A stretch of 64,000 bases of DNA from DASXKD01 sp963806145 (GTDB lineage Bacteria > Actinomycetota > Actinomycetes > Streptosporangiales > Streptosporangiaceae), in contig CAWDXD010000023.1 of assembly GCA_963806145.1 (NCBI GenBank), positions 1-64,000 of the forward strand, written 5' to 3'. Position numbers and translations under genes: made by a program. Positions 9,468-15,398 of this stretch are shown here, one piece after another (positions within the stretch are counted from its first letter, which is position 1; each line of letters starts with the position of its first letter). Under the pieces are notes generated by a model. It had not been told where the DNA came from. It saw only the letters and a list, made by a program, of their open reading frames with translations, and ran no database searches.

Positions 9468-10094
9468 TCAGCCGGTGTCACCCCTGAGCCCGATGCCCGG
9501 GGCGATGACCCGGACGCTCAGGAACTTGGTCTGCCCGGGGGCCGTGCACGCGGCGAGCGGCCAGAACGCATGGACTGACTGGGACTGGCCAGGCGGGATG
9601 ACCCGCAACTCGAAGGCTGAGACGTTGTACGCGGGCGGGCAGTTTTCGGTGATCACATCGCTGTAATCCAGCAGCGCGTAACCGGTCGCTGCGGGCGCGA
9701 GCTGCACGGTATGCGGCGCGACCGAGTTGTCCCAGACCGCAGGGCTGCCGAGCTGGTGACCGCTGCTGCTGATCGCGGACACCCCCGGGTGGCCGGACAG
9801 GGTGCAGGTGTGGGTGCTGATGTTGGTGAATTCGAGTGCGTAGCTCGCGGTGCCGGCGGCACCGGTGCCCTGGTCGGCTGCGACCCAGACCTCCAGGTCG
9901 GCGGCGGAGCACCGGGGGGCCGTGGCGGCCGCGGGCCGCGACGACGTCGCGGCAGCCGGGGTGGTCAGTGCGGCACTGGCTGCCGCCGCCAGTGCCAGCG
10001 GGATTGCCAGGCCTGCCAGTGCCGCCGCCCCCCGCGGCAGCCAGCGTGCCCACCAGGCTCCCTGTGCTTTTTGATGGCGGACCGAAGTGAACAT
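9468..10094 (-). CDS. Secreted DUF4232-domain protein (passenger)
   Basis: A 208-residue exported protein. It begins MFTSVRHQ with basic residues, then a hydrophobic signal segment (LAGLAIPLALAAAASAAL) and an alanine-rich linker. A beta-sandwich domain of the DUF4232 type follows (CSAADLEVWVAADQGTGAAG, YALEFTNISTHTCTLSGHPGV, LLDYSDVITENCPPA). DUF4232 proteins are common actinobacterial surface or secreted proteins of unknown role. The start is fixed by AGGGGG eight bases before the ATG. It is transcribed away from the 10306 gene, and both share the same leader around the start codon. Confidence 0.75.
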   Translation of the reverse strand: MFTSVRHQKAQGAWWARWLPRGAAALAGLAIPLALAAAASAALTTPAAATSSRPAAATAPRCSAADLEVWVAADQGTGAAGTASYALEFTNISTHTCTLSGHPGVSAISSSGHQLGSPAVWDNSVAPHTVQLAPAATGYALLDYSDVITENCPPAYNVSAFELRVIPPGQSQSVHAFWPLAACTAPGQTKFLSVRVIAPGIGLRGDTG

Positions 10095-10177
10095 GGTGTT
10101 CCCCCTGTAGGTATCTGCGCGGCTTCCCCCGCCGCGTCTGCACCTCGACCGTGCCGGGCCGGGCAGATCCCGGGCAA

Positions 10178-10227
10178 GGGGAGCCCTCCCCACCTGGGGA
10201 GGGCTCCCCACCTGGGGAGGGCTCCCC
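10178..10227. repeat. Palindromic 14-mer repeated three times between divergent passenger genes
   Basis: GGGGAGCCCTCCCC at 10178-10191 is followed, after ACCT, by its reverse complement GGGGAGGGCTCCCC at 10196-10209. After another ACCT, the same reverse-complement 14-mer occurs again at 10214-10227, then TTT. The first copy can pair with either of the others to give a 14-bp perfect stem. It sits 84 bases from one start and 79 from the other, so it may control divergent transcription or end stray transcripts. Confidence 0.7.
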
Positions 10228-10305
10228 TTTCCTTCCCCGGCGCTGGGGACGCACCCTCAATCATCGGGCGGCAGGGGATCGCCCACGAGCACACAGGGGG
10301 ACACC

Positions 10306-11130
10306 ATGTTCAGATCAGTGGTAACCGGACAGGGGATACGGACCGGCCGGGAGCGCCTGGCCAAAGCGCCTCGCCTTGCCCGTAAGGGCTTCATCCGCGC
10401 GCTGGCTGCCGGTGCGGCGGCCGGGATCACGCTCACCGCCGCCGGTCTCGCCGGGGCTGCGGCCCCGGCCCTGGCGGCCACGCAGTCGCTGGGACCACCT
10501 TCCTACAACCCTGTGGACGCGGGCTACAACGCCCAGGGGCGGTCGTTCCGGTTCGTGTCCACCACGCTGACCGTGGCCCCGCGCATCATGCCCAAGGACA
10601 GCGACGGCTCGGCGATCATCGGAATCCACGCGACCTGCCCGGGCCAGTGCGCCCCGCCGTCCGCCTACATCTACGTGGCGCCCGGCGGCGGCCCCGGCAC
10701 CGTCGTATATCAGGGCGGTTTTACAGCCGGATCTTTCCGGGTCAGCCCGCAGATCGGTGACCAGCTGACAGTCAGCATCTACTACGACCGGCACGGCCAC
10801 AACTTCTTCACCGCCGCCGACCTCACCCAGCACACCACCCAGACCGTCCGGCTGAGGGCAGAAGGAATCAGCCCGGTCTTTGACCACGCCGTCCTGGACG
10901 TACTGGCCGCCGGAACGGTGCCGCCGCCAGCGGCCGACACGCAGCTGTGGAACTTCACCGGCAGCCACCTGACCACCTACACCGGCGTGCACGGCACGGT
11001 CTTGGGACCGTGGCAGACCAGCCAGGAGATCAAGACCACCGACGGCACCGCAACCGGCACCGTGGTGACCAGCCCGTCCGCGCTGTCCAACGGCGGCCAG
11101 GACTTCGGCGTCTGGCTGCGCCACCACTAA
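10306..11130 (+). CDS. Secreted beta-rich protein of unknown function (passenger)
   Basis: A 274-residue protein with a long basic N-terminus, a twin-Arg-less hydrophobic signal region (AAGAAAGITLTAAGLAGAAAPALAA) and a likely cleavage site near residue 58. The mature part is beta-strand rich with repeated aromatic residues (FRFVSTTLTVAP, YIYVAPGGGPGTVVYQGG, GDQLTVSIYYDRHGHNFFTA, QTVRLRAEG, FDHAVLDVLAAG, QDFGVWLRHH). The order of strands recalls the concanavalin-like fold of G1-type peptidases, but I see no firm catalytic match, so this is only a resemblance. The ATG is preceded by AGGGGGACACC, almost the same leader as the divergent DUF4232 gene. Confidence 0.7.
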   Translation: MFRSVVTGQGIRTGRERLAKAPRLARKGFIRALAAGAAAGITLTAAGLAGAAAPALAATQSLGPPSYNPVDAGYNAQGRSFRFVSTTLTVAPRIMPKDSDGSAIIGIHATCPGQCAPPSAYIYVAPGGGPGTVVYQGGFTAGSFRVSPQIGDQLTVSIYYDRHGHNFFTAADLTQHTTQTVRLRAEGISPVFDHAVLDVLAAGTVPPPAADTQLWNFTGSHLTTYTGVHGTVLGPWQTSQEIKTTDGTATGTVVTSPSALSNGGQDFGVWLRHH

Positions 11131-11185
11131 ACCGCACGAACAACGATGCCCCCGGGGACGGCCGCCCCGCCGCCCCGGGGGCAAC

Positions 11186-11575
11186 TCATGCCACCATCAC
11201 GCACATGGTCTGCCGAACTTCCCAGACCTCACCGAGGGCGGCCATCACCGCGGCACGGGCATACCGGGGATGGCGGTAGCCCGCAAGCCAGCGCAGGTTG
11301 GCCGCGCGGACGGCGGGCAGCCCGCCGGCCGGTCATAAGCCCAGCCCGCCAGCCCGGCCATCGCCGCGAACACCGCGCTTTCCGCGGCAGAGACCCGCAC
11401 ATCGGGCCGCACGTCGATCAGCATGCCAGTGCCGTCAGCGCGGCGGACGAAGAAGTCCGGGGCGTGGCGCCGGGTCAGCATACTCGACCTCAACGCCGTC
11501 ACACCGCGGCGAACCACCGGCCTTCCCCGCCAGCCCCACCGCCATCCGCGTGACCCTTCACCGAGGAGCGCCGTC
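11186..11575 (-). pseudogene. Decayed TnsA-like transposase endonuclease fragment
   Basis: Read on the minus strand, one frame gives RRHAPDFFVRRADGTGMLIDV and then WAYDRPAG. After a one-base frame change it continues AANLRWLAGYRHPRYARA and ends MCVMVA before TGA at 11186. These blocks match the TnsA-like endonuclease subunit found in actinobacterial heteromeric transposons: the PDFF...D core, then the NLRWLAGYRHPR tail. The frame break near 11320 and the lack of a start or partner genes mark it as a remnant. The left end (11575) is approximate. GATGGCTCA repeats flank its 5' side (11576-11634). Confidence 0.6.
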
Positions 11576-11634
11576 GATGGCTCAATTTTGATGGCAAAAC
11601 CCGCAGATGGCTCAGACACGCTGGCGATGGCTCA
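11576..11634. repeat. Three GATGGCTCA repeats, probable old transposon end
   Basis: GATGGCTCA occurs at 11576-11584, 11606-11614 and 11626-11634, each followed by A or G and then A or T. A related GATGGCAAA lies at 11590. Repeated short sites of this kind are what Tn7-like and similar transposases bind at element ends. Their position right beside the TnsA-like remnant supports reading this as the terminal repeat array of that decayed element. Confidence 0.5.
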
Positions 11635-11692
11635 GATTCGTTGGCAGAGGACACCTGGCCGGCGCCAACTGAGGTTCAGAAACAGCCACTTA

Positions 11693-13289
11693 GCTTGTCG
11701 TTTAACCTGTGCGTTCGCGCCGTGCTTTGAGGCTGGGTTGTCTTGTGGTGGTTTTCCCCACGTCGTGGCGGGGTGCGGGGCGGCGGTTCTTCGATCCTGG
11801 CGGGCGCCCGGGTCCGGGTTTGCCGGGTTTGGGCGCACCGGCTGGACAAGGGACCGTCGCGCGGATGTTTCTAAACCCGCGGCGGACGCGGGCGGGGGTG
11901 AGCCGCCCCGGCGGTGCGGGGCGTTCCCAGGGCAGGCGCAGGTCTGCGGCGAGGGGGCGGGCGAGGCGGAGCTGGGCGTGGGCGGTGATGGTCAGCCAGG
12001 TCCACCGGTCGGCGGCGGCCGGGTCGCGGAGTTTCGGGGTGGTCCAGCCGAGGACCTGCTTGTAGAGCCGGAAGGTGTGTTCAAGATCAAATCGGCGCAG
12101 GAACGCTTGCCAGAGCTGGTCCACGCCGGCGGGGGCCGCGCCGGTGGCCGAGGACCATAGCCACACGGGCTTGGGGTCGCGGTCGCCGGGCAGGTGATCG
12201 ACCTGCAGGCGGATCAGGGTGCCCTCGATGACGGGCAGCGGGCCGTCGTGGCTGATCCAGGCGGAGCGGTGGGTGAGCCGGGGGTGCAGCCGGTCCCAGG
12301 CGCGGGCCACGGCGGTGCCGTAGCGGGTGGTCGCCGTGGTCGTGGTCACGGCCGGTTCTGGCCAGGTGGCGGGGTCAGAAAGCGCGAACTGGCGGCCGTG
12401 GCGGGGCGGCCGGCCGTTGGTGCCGGGCTGGCGGGCCGGGACGGGGAAGTGCAGCACCCGGTCACTGCGCAACCGGCCCAAGATCTCCACGGGCAGGTCG
12501 GCGAGCTGGCAGGCCAGCCGCATCGGGTCATACCCCGCGTCGAAGATCACCAGGACCGGCGGGTCGCCGTCGCGCCAGTGCCCGGCAGCGATCAGCCGGC
12601 TGACCACCTCCCGGACCTGGGCGGCGGTCACCTCGGCCTCGTCATCATCAGGGCCCAGGCGGATGGCGTCCAGCACCGCGGTCCAGGAAGTGCGGCCGCT
12701 CTCCAGCGCCGCGACCACCGAGTACGGCCAGCCCGGGATCATCTGCGCCTGCCCCTTGCCCCGCCCGTAGACATGGCAGAACAACCGGTCCGCGCTGGTG
12801 GCCGCGCCGGGCCGCAGCCAGTTACTCACATCGACCGCGAGCACCAGCCGCCCGTCCGCCGCCCGCGGTAACGGCAGGCCGGCCAGGCACCGGCGCAGCC
12901 GGGCAATGTCGATCCGGCCGCAGTTCACCGCGTCGTAGAGGGCACCGTGGCCACGACGGTGCCCCGGGACCAGCGACAGGCCGGCCAGGTTCCGCACCGG
13001 GCCGTCGGCGCACAGCACCGCATCGGTCAGTTCCGACAGCTCATCAGCGCGCGCGGTCAGGCAGGCATGGAACTCGCGGCGGAACCGCGCCAGCACGGCG
13101 AGTGCGAGTGGCCCGGCCCCAGTGCTCTCTGGCAATCTGTCCATCACGGCCTTCGTGGTGATCATGGGATCTTCAGCGAGAACACATGATCATGCGAAGG
13201 CCGTACTCACGCACCGCGACACGCCGGGACCACCCGGCACAAGACCCGCCAAACACCCAGGTCACAGCCGCAGAGGTTAAAGAACAAGC
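11693..13289. mobile_element. IS element with NF041680-type DDE transposase (second stacked insertion)
   Basis: Ends are inverted repeats of about 21 bp with three mismatches: 11693-11713 (GCTTGTCGTTTAACCTGTGCG) and 13269-13289. TTA lies outside each end (11690-11692 and 13290-13292), although the exact element border is ambiguous by one base because TTA and the repeat share letters. A single transposase gene (11702-13165) nearly fills it. It lies directly between the IS5-like element with cargo and a third element, all at copies of one TTA. Confidence 0.8.
11702..13165 (-). CDS. NF041680-family putative transposase
   Basis: A 487-residue DDE (RNase H-fold) transposase of a type common in Streptomyces and relatives. 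Recognisable blocks are ELTDAVLCADGPVRNLAGLS, RRGHGALYDAVNCGRID, LVLAVDVSNWLRPGA (first Asp), PPVLVIFDAGYDPMRLA (second Asp), FLRRFDLEHTFRLYKQVLGW (Glu) and the terminal RLTPARVRRGFRNIRATVPCPA. Length and motif order look complete, so the gene may be functional. ATG at 13165 or 13144 could be used. The C-terminal end reaches to within ten bases of the left inverted repeat. Confidence 0.85.
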   Translation of the reverse strand: MITTKAVMDRLPESTGAGPLALAVLARFRREFHACLTARADELSELTDAVLCADGPVRNLAGLSLVPGHRRGHGALYDAVNCGRIDIARLRRCLAGLPLPRAADGRLVLAVDVSNWLRPGAATSADRLFCHVYGRGKGQAQMIPGWPYSVVAALESGRTSWTAVLDAIRLGPDDDEAEVTAAQVREVVSRLIAAGHWRDGDPPVLVIFDAGYDPMRLACQLADLPVEILGRLRSDRVLHFPVPARQPGTNGRPPRHGRQFALSDPATWPEPAVTTTTATTRYGTAVARAWDRLHPRLTHRSAWISHDGPLPVIEGTLIRLQVDHLPGDRDPKPVWLWSSATGAAPAGVDQLWQAFLRRFDLEHTFRLYKQVLGWTTPKLRDPAAADRWTWLTITAHAQLRLARPLAADLRLPWERPAPPGRLTPARVRRGFRNIRATVPCPAGAPKPGKPGPGRPPGSKNRRPAPRHDVGKTTTRQPSLKARRERTG

Positions 13290-13337
13290 TTAGAGCGCCC
13301 GGCAATAGGGCGGGTTGTGACGTGTCGTTACATAGCA

Positions 13338-13402
13338 CAGGCACGGGTCCCGATGATCATTGGCTTACCACAGTCAGTAATCATCGAGGTGTCCCGTGCC
13401 TG
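13338..13402 (+). promoter_or_regulatory. Stem-loop covering the IS transposase start codon
   Basis: CAGGCACGGG at 13338-13347 pairs perfectly with CCCGTGCCTG at 13393-13402, and GATGATCATT at 13352-13361 can pair further with TAATCATC at 13378-13385. The GTG start at 13396 is inside the right arm. Such hairpins in insertion sequences form when transcription enters from outside and block translation, which limits transposase made from a host promoter. Confidence 0.6.
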
Positions 13403-14253
13403 TCGTGCCATCATGCCTGCTGGAGCCGATCTGGGGCGAGTTCTGCGCGCTGATCGGCGGGGAGCGCCCGCCGTTTGACCCCGGTCACCCGCTGGGCTGC
13501 CACCGCCGCCGGGTCCGCGACCGGGTGGTGTTTGAGCACGTTGTCCAGGCATTGGTGCACGGCAGCGGGTACGAGCGGATCGCCACGCCGGGGTGCTCGG
13601 ACCGCACGATCCGGCGCCGGCTGAAGACCTGGGCGGCGGCGGGCATCGGCGAACAGGTGCACGCCCTGGTACTGGCCGCCTATGACCAGATGATCGGCCT
13701 GGAGCTTGGTGATGTGGCGGTGGATGGGTGCCTCACCAAGGCGCCCTGCGGCGGGGAACGCGCCGGGCCCTCCCCGGTGGACCGGCGCAAAGGCGGCCTG
13801 AAACGCTCGGTGGCCACCGAGAACCACGGCATCCCGCTGGGGATCGCCTCCGCCGGCGCCAACCGGCACGACTCCCCGCTGCTGGCTCCCACGCTGACCG
13901 CCGCCGAACGCCAGCTCGGCGGCGTCCTGCCCACAGACCGCACCTGCCACCTGGACGCCGGTTACGACAGCCAGCCCACCCGCCAGACTCTCGATGACCA
14001 GGGCTTCGCCGGCCAGATCGCCCGCAAGGGCACGCCCGCGCCGATCCAGGCCGGGCAGCGCTGGCCGGTGGAGCGAACCCACTCCTGGATGAACGGCTAC
14101 GGCAAACTCCGCCGGATGACCGACCGCGACGCCACGATCGTCGATTTCTACCTCTACCTCGCCGCCGCGCTCGTCACCGTGCGCCAGCTCATCCAGCGCG
14201 CCCGGACCCGGTACCGCTGGGACACCCGGCCAACCACCAAGCGGCTCAAGTGA
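13396..14253 (+). CDS. IS5-family transposase
   Basis: A 285-residue transposase starting at GTG (MPVVPSCLLEPIWGEFCALI). It has the helical N-terminal domain and helix-turn-helix (ATPGCSDRTIRRRLKTWAAAG). The DDE core follows: LGDVAVDGCLTKAPCGGE (first Asp), then VDRRKGGLKRSVATENHGIP, CHLDAGYDSQPTRQTL (second Asp) and RWPVERTHSWMNGYGKLRR (Glu). The frame is intact and ends four bases before the right inverted repeat. It belongs to a different IS5 subgroup from the transposase at 8266. Confidence 0.92.
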   Translation: MPVVPSCLLEPIWGEFCALIGGERPPFDPGHPLGCHRRRVRDRVVFEHVVQALVHGSGYERIATPGCSDRTIRRRLKTWAAAGIGEQVHALVLAAYDQMIGLELGDVAVDGCLTKAPCGGERAGPSPVDRRKGGLKRSVATENHGIPLGIASAGANRHDSPLLAPTLTAAERQLGGVLPTDRTCHLDAGYDSQPTRQTLDDQGFAGQIARKGTPAPIQAGQRWPVERTHSWMNGYGKLRRMTDRDATIVDFYLYLAAALVTVRQLIQRARTRYRWDTRPTTKRLK

Positions 14254-14277
14254 CACACCTATTGCCGGGCGCTCTTA

Positions 14278-15253
14278 GCAGAATTGCCTCCGCTAGCTGG
14301 TCCAGGGCGGCCCAGTCCACGTGCCCGGTCACGACCGGGATCACCGTGGCATCACACAACGCGGCGTCGGCTTCGGGGCCGGTCAGCCAGCCCGGCTGGG
14401 ACGCCCGCGCGGCCGCCCAGGCATCCTCGGCCGCCGAACCGCCCGGGGCACCCCGCAACTGGGCCAGGGTCAGGTGCACCAGCACCTGAGTCGGCTGGCC
14501 AGCCCGGGCCGGGACCATCCCGGCCCGGATCAGCCGCCGGCACGCCTCCTCCAGCGCGTCATGACGGCGCTGCCAGGAAGTCCTGGTGTCCTCCGGGCCG
14601 GCTTTCTTCCCCAGCGCCTCCAGCACCGCCGCTAAGGCCGCGGCGCACCCCGGCGTCAGATCTCCTTCAGCCCGGCCCGCGCCGCGGAAAGTGATGCCCA
14701 GCCGGAACCACCGGTCCCCGAACCCGTCATCCCGGTCCTCAGGCGGCACGCACCGCTCGTACATCTCCCGGGCCAGCCCTGCCAGGCCAGCCAGATCCGC
14801 GCCGCCACGGGCTGCTCCGGCCAGAATCTGGTCCGCGTCTTCCCGCCGGTCCTCGGGCAGGCGGTCGGCCCAGCCGCAGATCTCCCGTGCCCACGACCGG
14901 GACAGTTCCCCGGTGGCCAGAGCTTGGCCGATGGCCGGGTGCGCGGCCAGTCGTCGCGCCCACGCGACGGCACTCGCGGCCGCCCCGGTGGTGACCCTGG
15001 TCTGCCATCTCAGCCAGGTCCGCGCCGTGCCGTGCCCGTCGTTCTCGAACCCGCCCTGCCCGGCGAACGCGGCCAGTACCCGCGCCTGCGCCGCGGTGTG
15101 CCTGGCCTCCGCCCGCCCCAGCGCCCGCAGCGCCTCGGCCTGGACGGCCGCCGGTAACGAGGCGGCGTCGGTGGCGGTGAGGTAGCCCAGGGCACTGTCG
15201 AGCATGCCGAGCGCGTCGCCGACGCTGGCCGGCTGGCCTGCGTGGTCGCACAT
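14278..15253 (-). pseudogene. N-terminal (DUF222) half of a DUF222/13E12 HNH gene split by insertion
   Basis: This half starts at ATG 15253 (MCDHAGQPASVGDALGMLDS) and carries the DUF222 domain: ALRALGRAEARHTAAQARVLAAFA, GTARTWLRWQTRVT, GELSRSWAREICGWADRLP, LTPGCAAALAAVLEALGKKAGPEDTR and HVDWAALDQLAEAIL. At 14277 it runs into the third inserted element and now ends in element sequence at 14246. The missing HNH end is at 7242-8248 in the same frame. Proteins of this family are abundant in actinobacteria and some are induced by DNA damage. A LexA-box match lies 55 bases upstream. Confidence 0.88.
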
Positions 15254-15307
15254 GCTCCGCGCCTCCCTTGCCTGGACCGCCACCCGAACCTGTACCTTGA
15301 GTATTTA

Positions 15308-15323
15308 TCGAAATTTAGTTCGA
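15308..15323 (-). promoter_or_regulatory. LexA (SOS) box upstream of the DUF222-HNH gene
   Basis: TCGAAATTTAGTTCGA matches the actinobacterial LexA operator TCGAAC-N4-GTTCGA at all but one of the 12 fixed positions (an A replaces the first C). It lies in a locally AT-rich promoter stretch 55 bases before the ATG at 15253. Mycobacterial 13E12 genes are known members of the SOS regulon, so DNA-damage induction is the natural reading. Confidence 0.75.
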
Positions 15324-15398
15324 GAATACGGGAAGCCCCTGACAATTTCGTGGAGCCACGCCGGAGCAGGAAGCCGACTCTTGGGCGGGACCGGAGCC

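Larger units (their letters stand above)
8249..11689. mobile_element. IS5-like element with passenger genes (first of three stacked insertions)
   Basis: The element is bounded by imperfect inverted repeats: 8249-8286 and 11652-11689 match at about 33 of 38 positions, and the outer 25 bases match at 23 (both ends read GTGGCTGT-N-TCTGAACCTCA inwards). TTA lies directly outside each end (8246-8248 and 11690-11692), as expected for a 3-bp target duplication. The transposase occupies only the left 0.9 kb. The rest carries two divergent secreted-protein genes and a decayed TnsA-like gene. A simple IS5 element is about 1 kb, so 3.4 kb between one pair of ends means captured DNA. Alternatively the right end may be the remnant of a second copy. 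Confidence 0.75.
13293..14274. mobile_element. IS5-family insertion sequence, 982 bp, intact (third stacked insertion)
   Basis: The 17-bp terminal inverted repeats are perfect: GAGCGCCCGGCAATAGG at 13293-13309, and its exact reverse complement at 14258-14274. TTA flanks both ends (13290-13292 and 14275-14277), the TNA-type 3-bp duplication known for some IS5 subgroups. One transposase gene spans most of it. A stem-loop covers the transposase start. The perfect ends and open gene suggest it is the most recent arrival. Confidence 0.93.
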
